This document shows positions 11,891-23,348 of a stretch of DNA of 64,000 nucleotides, piece by piece. Source of the stretch: Erinaceus europaeus (taxonomy: Eukaryota; Chordata; Mammalia; Eulipotyphla; Erinaceidae); the NCBI RefSeq assembly GCF_950295315.1, contig NC_080175.1:62042487-62106486 (forward strand), written 5' to 3'. The number at the start of each line of letters is the position of its first letter. Position 1 is the stretch's first letter. The translations under genes and the position numbers were made by a program. Below the pieces are notes generated by a model, which saw only the letters and a list, made by a program, of their open reading frames with translations, was not told the DNA's origin and made no database searches.

Positions 11891-12319
11891 TTTATGTTTT
11901 CATGGGCAGAACAAGGCAAATAATTATTACCAAGAGTCTCATAACTAAATCACCTCACTTCCACCCATAGTCTTTCCTTTTCTTACCTTTTTTTATGATT
12001 TGACTCATAAACTGTCACCATGGAGGCTCTATTTCTTTGCTTGCCTCTGAAATAAAAAGGAAACAAAGTGCTGAGATGGTGGGTGGTGGATACTCTTTAC
12101 AAGTAAGTGGGATACTGCTGCTTACTTGCCCTGACAAAAGTCAAACTTTTTTTGTAAACTGTCTACAATAAAAAAAATAGATCTACATGAAAGGAAACTT
12201 CAATGTCCCTTAGTAGTTGAGAAAAGACTATATCTTCTTCAATTCTTTGTATTGTAGAATCATATCATCCCTTTTTTTTCCCTAGGACACTAAGATATTT
12301 TGATTCTATGTGTATCTTA
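11891..12319. other. Unannotated sequence
   Basis: No gene or repeat family recognised. It leads directly into the inverted repeat at 12320. Confidence 0.45.
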
Positions 12320-12400
12320 GTTACCAGACCCAAACTATATTAATTGAGGAGGTAATAATTGAGGTAAGACCCTCAATTACTATAGTTTGGGTCTGGTAAC
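12320..12400. repeat. 30-bp inverted repeat (hairpin)
   Basis: The arms at 12320-12349 and 12371-12400 are reverse complements with one mismatch near the inner side (TATATTAA versus TATAGTAA). The outer ends are GTTACCAGACCCAAAC and GTTTGGGTCTGGTAAC, with a 21-nt spacer. RNA or single-stranded DNA from this site would fold into a long stem. It is not part of any repeat I recognise here. Confidence 0.85.
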
Positions 12401-12885
12401 AAAGATTGTGGCTAATGATGACAATATGAAACTGAATAGTGAAAGAATCTATGATTATCAGTTGGGGAAAAATAACTATAATATTTATTATGTAGTCCAT
12501 CCAACTACTTCCTGTGAAGCTTTCCTTCAGAAAAAGTTTTATGGATCCATAGAATATCATCACTGAAAGTGTATGACATAGTATATGCAACCACCATAAG
12601 CATATACTTTGGTGGTACCTGTAATATTTGATCCATATTTATAGGGACAGCAAGCAGAAGACAGTTCTAAATTTTAAGCCTCTTTCTTGGCTTGTCTCAA
12701 AGAGCTGTATTGCTATCCAAAACAACCTATACTGGTTGCCTATGAAATATGAGAGTATAAGGACCTGATAATGAACAAGTATTATGTGGTGAGTATATTT
12801 TCTCCAGGTCTCTGAGTTATACTGGCCAAAATCTGGTTAGACTTGTGTTGCATTAACAATTATGAAAAGAAAAGTGAAATGAATG

Positions 12886-13121
12886 GGGGGTACGGTTAAG
12901 CACACTTAGGGTGAAGTGTCTTGTCCAGCACAAGGATACCAGTTCAAGCCCCCAGCTCCCCATCTGCAGGAGAGTCGCCTCACAAGTGGTGAAGCAGGCC
13001 TGCAGATATCTACCTTTCTCTCCCTCTCTCTGTCTTCCCCTCCTCTCTCAATTTCTTTCTGTCCTATCCAACAACAGTAAAAACAACAAGAATACCAACA
13101 ACAACAATGAAACAACAACAA
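12886..13121 (+). repeat. tRNA-SINE with TSD
   Basis: SINE with GGTTAAGCAC, a small internal duplication in the head, B box GTTCAAGCCC, C/T-rich body and ACAACAA tail. Flanked by similar 16-bp direct repeats at 12870-12885 and 13122-13137 (AAAAGTGAAATGAATG versus AAAAGTAAAATAAATG, two mismatches). Confidence 0.82.
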
Positions 13122-13137
13122 AAAAGTAAAATAAATG

Positions 13138-14812
13138 TAAAAACATATACCTAAAGAAGTGGAAAGACCACTATGCTAAAATTTCTCAATTTTGGTGTTC
13201 AGCTGCTTGTACAGAGTCTCTTTGGAGGACATAGTAGGCTTGAGGTCATTAGTATAACTTGGAACTCTTCCATGATTTCTTTTGTCTCTTTAATCACAGT
13301 GGAAGAGAAATTCTACATCTTATTCTCAAAATTTTTTAAACTTAGGAAAACTATAGATTAAATTTTTTTTTTTTAATTAATGAATGTTCTTTCATAGAAA
13401 CACATTGTATGGACAACATCCAAACCTGTTTTTGACTTTGGGCTTTAGATACTTTTCAAATACTTGCTTTTTGCATGCCATTTCCTGGTAGTGTTCCCAT
13501 CATTTCATTTAATATGTTTTTTAAAGGACGTTGTTTTTCCTACTCCTTTATATATTTAACAAAAAGAAATGGACTTAGACCTTCTATTTTCTTTTTTCAA
13601 GATGTGAGAATGTCCCTTATATGAGCACATTTTTTTCTCAGAGCACTGTGTATATTCTTCTTTATATCTAGACCTGAAGTTGTCTTATAGAATGTAGAGT
13701 TTTATCTTATTCCCATATGACAACTGCATTCTTAGAGCCCAGGTTTCCTGTACTTGGCTCCATCCAATTAAAGCCATTTCTTGGTTTTCTGATAATGTAA
13801 AATAAAGGACAAGATGCTGAAAATGCACTATTCCAGGAATATTCACATAGATACCCTGCTGAAAGAGCTTTATTTTGGATGAAAATGTGTCTCTGTTGTA
13901 GCTCTGTAGTCTTCTGTACCACTTTCTGTCTTTCTGACTCCCAGTTGCATTGATTTCTTAGAATAGCAATCCCCAAACGATTATAAAGTTATGGGCAAGA
14001 GTACAAAAGCCTCTTCAAAATGTATCAGCTGTACAGCCTGGTGGTAACTAACTGGTTTTCCAGTTAATAAAGAGAAAGTTCTTCAGGTCAGACTTCGAAG
14101 CTAGATAACAAATGAAGCCTCTTTATAAGTTTCTGTGGAAGAGTCTGCCCAATTTCTGGAGTAAGGCATAAGTAAGTCTAGAATTTTCTCAGTCATATTC
14201 TTTCATTCTTGTAGTTGTCAGTGGAAGTACTTCCAAATTTGGGGTCAGTTATATCAGTATTTCCACACTATCACAGCTTCTGTTTGGATTCTGCCACTAT
14301 TTTTCAGTCATACATTACTTTGTGGTTGTATACCCTATACTTCAATTTTCTTCTTTTTCCTTCATTCTTGATTACTGATTGTCAATTGTTGCAGCAACCC
14401 ACAAACCTCTTTGCCTGTGTCACTTGTTAAGCTACTGTATCTTCACTAGACACTTAAGTTTTTATATTCAGGTCTATAATGCTAAATCTGGTCATCTAAA
14501 AGCCATCTTTCTCAACTGACTGACTGGCTCTTGTGAGTTGTAATCAGTGTGAATTTTAATGATGTCATGTTGATTGAGAAAGAAGTTAGTCAGAAAGTAG
14601 CTGCACATTTTACAATTCCATTTATATAAAATGCGAATGTCACATATATTTAAGGTGACAAAAATAATAATATCCTCTTCATATAGTGTATGTGAACTGA
14701 GTGGAGGAGGGAGCATCCATAGTACCTTCAGGGACTCACCGTATATTGAAGTCTTTAATTATATAGGTATGTACTAGTTAAATTTATCACACTATATAAG
14801 TATTATATGTAA
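13138..14812. other. Unannotated AT-rich sequence
   Basis: No recognised repeat or coding signal. Open frames are under 90 codons and carry no motif. The right edge contains the left TSD of the next L1. Confidence 0.45.
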
Positions 14813-16210
14813 CTATGTGAAAACTTTTTTTTTACAGAACAGATTTTTTAACTTTATTCTTTTTTTTAAATTTTTTATTTAAGAAAGGATTAATGAACAA
14901 AACCATAAGGTAGGAGGGGTACAACTCCACACAATTCCCACCACCCAATCTCCATATCCTACCCCCTCCCATGATAGCTTTCCCATTCTCTAGCCCTCTG
15001 GGAGCATGGACCCAGGGTCGTTGAGGGTTGCAGAAGGTAGAAGGTCTGGCTTCTGTAATTGCTTCCCCGCTGAACATGGGTGTTGACTGGTCGGTCCATA
15101 CTCCCAAGCTGCCTTTCTCTTTCCCTAGTAAGGTGTGTCTCTGGGGAAGCTGAGCTCCAGGACACATTGGTGGGGTCTTCAATCCAGGGAAGCCTGGCCA
15201 GCATCCTGGTGGCATCTAGAACCTGGTGATTGAAAAAAGAGTTAACATACGAAGCCAAACAATTTGTTGAGCAATCATGGATCCCATGCTTGGAATAGTG
15301 GAGAGGAAGTGTTAGGGAGGTACTCACTGCAAACTCTAGTGTACTTCTGCTTTCAGGTATATATTTTGCAGTAGTTTATGGATACGTGTGAACATAAGCT
15401 CTCTCTCACAGAAACTGGTGTATATCTAGGTTATGGGACTTTGTTAGAAAGTGAACCACCTGATGAAATTAGAGTGCACTATAAAAGGAAAGGTCTCACC
15501 CGACTAATGAAGCTGAAGGGTGGTCATTCCACACGTGAAGTCTCTGGACACAGTCTGAGGTGAAGCATGTTGAGGTGGCAATCGTTGCGTTGGTTAGGTT
15601 GTGATCAGCAGATGCAATATTATTTGGTATGGATTGGGAGAGGCATACGGGAAAGTGGGCCCTATCCAAGGGTTCCAGGACTGGGGGAACTAGGGGCTCT
15701 ATAGTGGAGATGTGAGATTCCTGCTTCCTTAGGGTTCAAAAAGACAATCTATAGTTAATGTTATCATCACATTATTTGGTAATTGGGTTAACTTTGAAAA
15801 GTCCTTTTGTTAGGGTTTGCTGTATAGTACCCAGTATCTTGTATATAGCTGTGCTATTGGATGCTTGTAATCTACTTGGTCTAGGCTTTTGAGAGAGTCC
15901 GCATTATCAAATACACAGCCTATATATTAAAAAGATTCAGTTTGTGTTTTGAGAAACTTTGAGAAATACAATTGATTTCCACCCCCCTCATATTAAATAA
16001 CTGCTGATTTATATGTCTACATTTTGCTAGGAGTATACATAAACACCATTCCCACCACCAAAAGACTGTGACCCGTCCCTCCCACCCACTCCCACACCCC
16101 ACTGGCCCAAGAAGCTGCATGTCTACCCATCACCACAGGGTTTTTACTTTGGTGCCCTACTTACAATTTGATCAGGTCCTGCTTTTAGTTTCCCTTTCAG
16201 AACTTCTTAC

Positions 16211-16813
16211 TCAACTTCTGTTGCTGAGTGGGATCATCCCATACTCATCTTTATCTTTCTGACTTAGTTCACTTAACATAATTCCTTCTAGCTCTGTCCA
16301 AGATGGGTCAGAGAAGGTGGGTTCATTGTTCTTGATAGCTGCATAGTATTCCATTGTGTATATATACCACAGCTTTCTCAGCCACTCATCTGTTGTTGGG
16401 CACCTGGGTTGCTTCCAGGTTTTAGCTATTATGAATTGTGCTGCTATGAACATAGGAGTACACACCTCTTTTTGATTGGGTGTTATGGAGTCCTTGGGGT
16501 ATAACCCCAGGAGAGGAATTACTGGATCATATGGAAGGTCCATGTCTAGCCTTCTGAGAGTTTTCCAGACTACTCTCCACAGAGCCTGTAACAATTTACA
16601 TTCCCACCAGCAATGTAAAAGGGTTCCTCTGTCCCCACAACCTCTCCAGCATTTGTTGCTGCTGTCCTTTTTGATGTATGCCATTCTTACAGGAGTGAGG
16701 TGGTATCTTAGTGTTGTCTTAATTTGCATTTCTCTGACAATCAGTGACCCAGAGCAGTTTTTCATATGTTTGTTAGCCTTTTGGATCTCCTCTGAGGTGA
16801 ATGTTTTGTTCAT
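16211..16813 (-). pseudogene. L1 ORF2p C-terminal fragment
   Basis: A 200-residue open frame nearly identical to the one at 7341-7943, with the Cys/His motif [34 protein letters not shown] and [12 protein letters not shown]. In L1 ORF2p this domain is needed for retrotransposition and binds RNA. The rest of ORF2 lies upstream (17006-19122) in fragments separated by frameshifts, so this is a broken gene. Confidence 0.88.
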
Positions 16814-17005
16814 ATCCTCTCCCTATTTTTGGATGGGATCATTTGCTTTTTTGGTGCTAAGTTTGCTGAGCTCTTTATATATTTTGGTGATTAGTTTCTT
16901 GTCTGATTTCTGGCATGTGAAGATCTTCTCCCATTCTGTGAGGGGTCTCTCTGTTTGTTTAGTAGTTTCTTTGGATGTGCAGAAGCTTTTCAATTTGATG
17001 TAGTC

Positions 17006-17824
17006 CTATTGATTTGTTTCTGCTTTAGTCTTCCTTGTAATAGGGTTTGATTCATCAAAGATGTCCTTGAGGTGTAGGTGGAAAACTGTTTTACCGATGT
17101 TTTCCTCTAAGTATTTGATTGTTTCTGGTCTGACATCTAGGTCTTTGATCCATTTGGAGTTGATTTTTGTTTCTGGTGAGATAAAGTGGTTCAATTTCAT
17201 TCTTCTGCATGTTTCAACCCAGTTTTCCCAGCACCATTTATTGAAGAGAGCCTCCTTTTTCCATTTAATCCTTTGGGCCCCCTTATCAAAGATTAGATGT
17301 CCATAAGTGTTGGGATTTACTTCTGGGATTTCAATTCTGTTCCACTGTTCTGTGTCCCAATTTTTGTTCCAGTACCATGCTGTTTTGATGATGATGGCTT
17401 TATAATATAGTTTAAGGTCTGGGAGTGTGATGCCTCCATTTATGTTTCTTTTCCTCAAGATGGTTTTGGCAATTCTAGGTGTTTCCAGGTTCCAGATAAA
17501 TGATTGTAGTGTTTGTTCTATTCTTTTAAAGAAGCTTGGTGGAACTTTGATGGGTATTGCATTAAATTTGTATATGGCTCTGGGGAGAATATTCATTTTG
17601 ATGATATTTATTCTTCCAATCAATGAGCATGGAATATCTTTCCATTTCTTGGTATCAGTTTCTATTTCCTTGAGTAGCGACTCATAGTTTTCAGCATACA
17701 AGTCTTTCACTTCTTTGGTCAACTTTATTCCTAGGTATTTGATTGATTTTGCTGAAACAGTAAATGGGAGTGATTTCTGGATGTCTTCTTCTTCAGATTT
17801 AGTGTTTGCATAAAGAAATGACAC
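17006..17824 (-). pseudogene. L1 ORF2p, C-terminal side of the RT domain
   Basis: A 272-codon open frame. In order it has [98 protein letters not shown] and TKINSKWIKDLDVRPETIK. These are the conserved blocks following the catalytic aspartates of L1 reverse transcriptase. It overlaps in coordinates with the next upstream frame (17731-18180), which shows a frameshift near 17800. Well preserved apart from that. Confidence 0.9.
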
Positions 17825-18180
17825 TGATTTTTGTACATTGATTTTGTAGCCTGATACCTTGCTATATTGCCTAATAACTTCCAGTATTTTCTACTGGATT
17901 CTTTAGGTCTTTCTATGTATACTATCATATCATCTGCAAATAGTGAGAGCTTGACTTCTTCCCTTCCAATCTGTATTCCTTTGATTTCTTTCTCTTGCCT
18001 GATTGCTATGGCAAGAACTTCCAATACTATGTTGAAGAGTAACGGTGACAGTGGACAGCCCTGTCTAGTCCCCGATCTGTGGGGGAATGCTTTCAGCTTC
18101 TGTCCATTGAGCATGATGTTGGCTGTAGGTTTGCTATATATAGACTCCACTATCTTGAGGAATTTCCCATCTATTCCCAT
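17731..18180 (-). pseudogene. L1 ORF2p RT catalytic core
   Basis: Open frame with [20 protein letters not shown] (RT motif B region) and [13 protein letters not shown], which holds the catalytic FADD box of non-LTR reverse transcriptases. After [18 protein letters not shown] the frame degenerates at a frameshift near 17870. Upstream coding continues at 18171-18431, with a break near 18175. Confidence 0.9.
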
Positions 18181-18431
18181 TTTTGTAGAGTTTTGAGCAT
18201 GAATGGGTGTTGGATTTTGTCTAAGGCTTTCTCTGCATCTATTGAGATAATCATGTGGTTTTGGGCTTTGCTTTTATTGATGTGGTGAATGACATTGATT
18301 GACTTATGGATGTTGAACCAGCCTTGCATTCCTGGGATGAATCCCACTTGGTCATGATGAACAATCTTTTTGATGTGTTGCTGTATCCGGTTGGCCAAGA
18401 TCTTGTTTAATATTTTGGCATCTATGTTCAT
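18171..18431 (-). pseudogene. L1 ORF2p RT segment before motif B
   Basis: Contains [40 protein letters not shown] and [19 protein letters not shown]. The last includes the motif A aspartate (SIDAEKA). These are diagnostic L1 RT blocks. The frame breaks on both sides. Confidence 0.9.
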
Positions 18432-18446
18432 CAGAGATATTGGTCT

Positions 18447-18848
18447 TTAGTTTTCCTTTTTTGTTCTGTCCCTATCAGCTTTTGGTATCAGGGTGATGTT
18501 GGCTTTATAGAAGGTGGAAGGAAGTATTCCTGTTTCTTCAATCTTATGGAATAGCTTAAGAAGTATGGGTATTAACTGTTTCCTGAAAGTTTTGTAGAAT
18601 TCGTTTGTGAAGCCATCTGGTCCCAGACTTTTGTTTTTGGGTTGATTCTTAATAACGGTTTCAATTTCTTTGTCTGTGATTGGTGCATTTAGATTTTGTA
18701 GTTCTTCTTGGTTCAGTTTTGGAAGTGCATAGGTTTCTAGGAATTGTTCCATTTCTTCCAGATTCTCTACCTTGGTGGCATAGTTCTTTATAGAAGTTTC
18801 GCAGGATTCTCTGGATTTCCGTGTTGTCAGTTGTGATATCTCCTCCAT
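18447..18848 (-). pseudogene. L1 ORF2p segment, N-terminal part of RT
   Basis: Contains [37 protein letters not shown] and [20 protein letters not shown], matching the RT start of L1 ORF2p. It overlaps 18661-19122 in another frame, and the switch falls near 18790. Confidence 0.88.
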
Positions 18849-19122
18849 AGTTTACAATTCTGTTAATTTGAGTCTTCTCTCTTTTTTGTTTGGTGAGTCT
18901 GGGTAGGGGTTTGTCAATTTTGTTTAATCTTTCAAAGAACCAACATTTTGCTTCATTGATCTTTTGTATGGTTCTTTTATTTTCTATGTTGTTTATTTCT
19001 GCTCGAACTTTAGTGATTTCTGTCATTCTGGTTACTTTAGGGTTCCTTTGTTCCTCTTCCTCTAAGTATTTGATGTGTGCAGTAAGGTCGTTCATTTGAG
19101 CGGAGGACAATGCCCGGCACAC
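18661..19122 (-). pseudogene. L1 ORF2p segment between endonuclease and RT, joined to 5'UTR
   Basis: Contains TEITKVRAEINNIENKRTIQ, INEAKCWFFERLNKIDKPLP and [20 protein letters not shown], which in L1 ORF2p lie between endonuclease and reverse transcriptase. The frame ends at its upstream side by running into sequence resembling L1 5'UTR (19125 on). This is the breakpoint of the internal deletion. Confidence 0.85.
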
Positions 19123-19124
19123 CT

Positions 19125-19345
19125 GCCTTGCCTGTTGCCGCCTGGGAAGTCTGGAGCAGCCGCCCGCTAGTCCGTGCCACCTTTACTCTAATTCTTAACC
19201 CAAATTAAGTTATAGTCACCTCCTTGGTGTCACCACTAGGACCCCTTATTGACTGGCCTGCTAAAGGCAGAAAATCCTACCGTTTCCAGAAGATGTGATC
19301 AGAGCTCACACCACTAGCAGCTTCTCAGTCCACCATCTTCTGGGA
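19125..19345 (-). promoter_or_regulatory. L1 5'UTR fragment
   Basis: GC-richer than its surroundings. The minus-strand 5' start AGAAGATGGTGGACTGAGAAGC resembles the GGAAGATGG-type start of L1 5'UTRs, and the TSD lies about 10 bp outside. L1 5'UTRs carry an internal RNA polymerase II promoter. Confidence 0.6.
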
Positions 19346-19369
19346 ACCTCTTTCCTATGTGAAAATTTT

Positions 19370-19843
19370 AATGTAATTTTAAAATTCACATGAGAGAACA
19401 GATCCAGTTCAAATACCACATTATTGCAAAGGAGATCACCTTTTCATTTTTAATAGCTTCATAGCACTCCAATATGCATATGTGTTGTAATTTATTCATT
19501 AATCTGTCATTAGGCATCTAGTCTGATTCCAAGTTTGGGCTATTACAAACTGTGTTGCTATGAACATTGGTGTGTATATCTCTTCAAATAGGTGGTTTTT
19601 TTGTTTGTTTGTTTTCCCTGGGTAAATCCCTAGGAGAAGGATTGCTGGATAATTAACTATGTCCATTTCTAGAGTTCTGATCAATATCCAGAATGTTTTC
19701 TACAAGGTTTGGACCAACTTGCATTGCTATCATCAATGTAGGAGAGTCTTTTTCCTTTCATTTCACAACTTCTTCAACAGTTGGTGTCTCTGGCTTTATT
19801 AATGTGTGACATTCTCACAGATGTAAAGTGGAATTCCCTGTAG
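19370..19843 (-). mobile_element. Older L1 ORF2 fragment (first half, interrupted)
   Basis: Decayed L1 antisense sequence: ATAGCTTCATAGCACTCC, GGGCTATTACAAACTGTGTTGCTATGAAC and CTAGGAGAAGGATTGCTGG correspond to the ORF2 C-terminal region. It resumes at about 21215 after two inserted L1 tails. It is clearly older than the L1s at 6 and 15 kb. Confidence 0.7.
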
Positions 19844-19844
19844 C

Positions 19845-20505
19845 TTTTTTTTTTATTAGTGATTAGCAAGACTGTAAGATTAACAGCAGTATAATTGCAC
19901 ACAGTTCCCACCACCTGAGTTCTGTGTCCCAACCCCTCCACTGAAACTTTCCTTTGCTTTATCCCTCTCTAGGAGTATGGACCAAAATTCTTTATGAGAT
20001 AGAAAAGGTGGAAGTTCTGGTTTCTGTAATTGTTTCTCCACTGGACATGTATGCTGGTAGGTCAGTCCCTACCCCAGTCTGTTTCTCTCTTTTCCTAGAA
20101 GGATAGGGCTCTGGAGAGCTGTAGTTCCAGGACATATTGGTGACTCCTATCCAGGGAGGTGAGGGTGGTAGTATGGTAGCTCCTGCAATTTGGCAGCTTA
20201 AAGGTGGTAAGATATAAAGCAACTTCGTCAATAAACAGGAGTCTAAAGACAGGAATAGGGCAGATGAAACTAGAGATCTTCCTGTGGGAAAAAGCTAGGA
20301 AGTGTATTTTAGGTATGTTTCATGTGGCTCATGACTTTAGTAATTTTTATCTGAGTCTGACAGCTCATAAGCATGTGGACCAAAAGTATTGTCTGGGAAT
20401 ATGGTGTCAGAGTTAAGAATAAGAATAGAAAACTGAATGTATCAAATTCTTTAAGTGTATAGGTTTCAGTTCTGAGTATATATTCTTTTAGTCTGAGCAC
20501 TTAAT
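19845..20505 (-). mobile_element. L1 3' end (terminal unit plus part of middle segment)
   Basis: Poly-T start (19845-19856) and the terminal unit landmarks (TTCCCACCACCTGAGTTCTG, ACTTTCCTTTGCTTTATCCCTC, GACTCCTATCCAGGGAGG), followed by part of the middle 3'UTR segment (ATCTGAGTCTGACAGCTCATAAGC near 20350). It is inserted in the older L1. Confidence 0.72.
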
Positions 20506-20579
20506 ATTTCAAATTTGTAGACTGAATTTGGACACTGGGCTTGAATTGTTATATATTTATAATAATATTTTTAAATACT

Positions 20580-21195
20580 AAATCACCTACAATTTTAGAC
20601 CAGGTAGGTCATAAGCAACCAGTTCTGTTAATATCTAAGATATAATTAATTATAAATAGCATTAATGACATAAATCATGGTGAGATCTTGTATGATACAG
20701 TAAATCCTAATCATAGGATTTTTAAAGTAAACCAACTTTGCTATAATGATAATTATCTATTGCCTTCTTAAACTCTAAGACAGCAAGGAACCTTCCTCAT
20801 TCTTTTTAAAATTTGTATGTCTCCCAGTCCTGGAGCCTCTAAGACTTTGTTTGTTTACTTCATGCTTCTCCTCTTGATCTCCTTCCTTGTGATAATGCCT
20901 CTGCTGATCTCAACTAAATCAATGCAACACTAGGGAAAGAGAGAGACAGGCTGGGAGTATGGATCGACCTGTCAATGCCCATGTTCAGAGTAGAAGCAAT
21001 AATAGAATCCAGACCTTCCACCTTCTGCACCTCCTAATGACCCTGGATCTATACTCCAAGAGGGTTGAAGAATAGAAAAGCTATCAGGGAAACGTATGGG
21101 ATATTGAGCTTTGGTGGTGCTAATTGTACCCCTTTTATCCTATGGTCTTGTCAGTGTTTCCATTTTATAAATAAATAAATTTTTAAAAAGGCAAA
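20580..21195 (+). mobile_element. L1 3' end in opposite orientation
   Basis: Plus-strand L1 tail: upstream 3'UTR segment (CTTAAACTCTAAGACAGCAAGGAACC near 20770) joined directly to the terminal unit (20938-21185), then an ATAAATAAATTTTTAAAAA tail. It lies head-to-head with the minus-strand tail at 19845, giving long flanking inverted repeats that mimic a DNA transposon. Confidence 0.72.
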
Positions 21196-21214
21196 GAAAA
21201 ACATGCAACACTGT

Positions 21215-21735
21215 GTTTTACTTGGAACTTTTTCATTGTAGTATTTACTGGCATTTCCCTGATAATCAGTAATTTTGAGTGTTTTCCATATGTCTATTGG
21301 CCTTTTGGATCTCTTCTTTGGGCAAGATTCTGCCCATATTTTCCTCCATTTTTCAATAGGGCTGCTTGTTTTTTTATTATTGAATTAGATTTGTTGCCTA
21401 TATATTCTAGTTACCAGTCTTCTGTTTGATGTGTGTCAAATAATGATTTTTTCCTACTACATAGGCAGACTTTCTGTTATGGTAGTGATTCCCTTTGCTG
21501 TGAAGAAGCTATTCAATTCAAAAAAGTTCCAATGGCCTATTTTGCTTTTGTTTTCCTTGAAACTGGATTAAAATCCATGAAGATGTTGCAAAACCCTATA
21601 TGAAAAAGATATCTGCCTATGTTTTCTTCTAAATATTTGATAGCAGCTTCTCAATGAACTTATACATCTTTGATCCATTTGGAGTTCACTTTTGTACGTG
21701 ATGAAATGTGGTCTGCTTTAATTCTATTTTTAATT
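21215..21735 (-). mobile_element. Older L1 ORF2 fragment (second half)
   Basis: Continuation of the L1 interrupted at 19843: GGCATTTCCCTGATAATCAG, CTTTTGGATCTCTTCTTTGG, TTGATCCATTTGGAGTTCACTTTTG. These correspond to the ORF2 region covered at 7800-8300 in the younger copy. No open frame survives. Confidence 0.7.
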
Positions 21736-21737
21736 TT

Positions 21738-22271
21738 TAAAATTTATTTCTTTATAAAATGGAAACACTGAGAAGAGACCATAGGATAAGAGGGGTACAA
21801 TTCCCACCACCAGAGTTCTGTATCCCACCCCCTCTTCTGATATATTTTCTATTCTTTAACCCTCTGGGAGTATGGACCCAGGGTTACTATGGGATGCAGA
21901 AGGTGGAAGTTCTGGCTTCTATAATTGCTTCCCTGCTGAATATGGGCAATGGTAGATCTATCCATACTCACAGCCTGTCTCTCTCTCTTTCCCTAGTGGG
22001 GCAGGGCTCTGAGGAAGTGGAGCCAGGACATATTTGTGGGGTCGTCTTCCCAGGGAAGTCTGTTTGGCACCATGGTAGCTTCTGAAACCTGGTGGCTGAA
22101 AAAGAGTTAAAATACAAAGCCATACAAATTGTTGATTAATCAAGAACCTAAAGCCTGGAATATTGCAGATGAAGATTTGGGTCTCTGTTTTGGAAATAGC
22201 TACTAGGTCTATTTTAGGCATATTCCAAAGAGCTCATGACTTTATTAGTTTTTGCCTGAGCCTGACAGCTG
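21738..22271 (-). mobile_element. L1 3' end, first half of a split copy
   Basis: Terminal unit in minus orientation and the beginning of the middle segment (GATGAAGATTTGGGTCTCTG, GAGCCTGACAGCTGA). The middle segment resumes at 32424 (TGAGCCTGACATCTGA). The repeated 16 bp (22256-22271 and 32424-32439, one mismatch) looks like a target duplication created by the insertion between them. Confidence 0.75.
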
Positions 22272-22275
22272 AAGA

Positions 22276-22838
22276 ATGCTCTCTTCCCCTCCTTATCTTT
22301 CTTCCTCTGGTAAGCCAACAATGTGTATATTATTTCTTTTGAAGTTATACCATAGGTCTCTGTTGTTGTTTTCAGTATTTATTAATCTCTTTTTGAGATC
22401 TTTTACTTCTTTTTTAGTTGTCTCTAATTCATCCTCAGTCTTGCTAATTCTGTCTTCAGCCTCATTTATTCTATTCTATCTCACCTCTACTCTTTTCTGG
22501 AGTTCATCAATTTTGTTACCCTGTTCTGATACTGTTTTAGCTTGTTCAACTAGTTGTGTTCTTAGCTCAGCTATTTCAGCTTTCAGCTCTTTAATAAACT
22601 TGAGATAATTAGTTTGTTTGTTTTTTCTGGAGTCTCGTTTGTTGTTTCTGCATTTCCCATGACAATTCTTTCAAACTCTTTATTCACTCCTGTGACTATT
22701 TCCTTAACTAGTGTTTGGATGTTGACCTCATTATTTTGTGCTTCAACCATTGGGGGGCTTTTAGCTGAACTGTTCTCCTGGTTTATTTCTCCAATATTTC
22801 TTCTTGTTAGTTTAACTATTTTATATATTATGTTATAA
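22276..22838 (-). pseudogene. L1 ORF1p fragment (antisense to plus strand)
   Basis: L1 ORF1p is the RNA-binding trimeric chaperone of L1. Read on the minus strand, this stretch encodes a glutamate/lysine/asparagine-rich heptad region, then the start of the RNA-recognition block. The complement shows as Leu/Ser/Phe-rich plus-strand frames at 22276-22608 and 22614-22838, which are shadows. No minus-strand frame above 60 codons persists, so the gene is broken. Confidence 0.6.
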
Positions 22839-23348
22839 GGTCCATTTCTCAGTATTTTTCAAATTACTGATCATTCTTGCCTGGATTGACTTGTGTCTAA
22901 GTAAAGTAATTAAAGGGTTCACAGTTGTGGAAGTTGACAGTTGTTTCGATAGTATTTTAATCCCTGAGTTGGAGTTCAGTGTCTTAAAAGCCTCTTTTGT
23001 TCTTTTTCTTCCCTGTAGGCTATGGGAGCCTGAGGGCTTTTAAACTCTAAGTAGGCTTCTTGGCTTAATCACTGATTTATGCCCAAGAGATAAAGCAGGG
23101 TGGGGAAGAGATAATGCAGTGATTATGCAAAGAGACTCTCATGGCCCCACCACTAGGCCACCAAGGTATACATCTTCTCCTGAGTTTCCTGGTTCGTTAT
23201 CTGTCCCCTGGTGTCAGCAAAGGGCCTCCCTTCTGCTGTTCCAGATTCTGAGGGGAGTAGCAATGTGGACTCACAGTTACATTTGGTGACTCTTAGGGGA
23301 GTCCTCTCCTCCCTTCAGCCTTCTTTTTGTTGGTGAAACAGACTGGAG

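Larger units (their letters stand above)
14829..19354 (-). mobile_element. L1 with internal deletion, both ends and TSD
   Basis: A 4.5-kb L1 on the minus strand. From its 3' side it has a T-rich run, the terminal unit (14877-15260), upstream 3'UTR (15300-16200), ORF2 fragments (16211-19122) and then 5'UTR sequence (19125-19345) whose minus-strand start reads AGAAGATGGTGGACTGAGAAGC. Flanks share CTATGTGAAAA plus a T-rich stretch (14813-14828 and 19355-19369). ORF1 and the ORF2 endonuclease domain are missing: the ORF2 frame meets 5'UTR sequence near 19120. The element is therefore an internally deleted source copy, a product of RNA splicing or template switching, or a later deletion. Confidence 0.85.
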
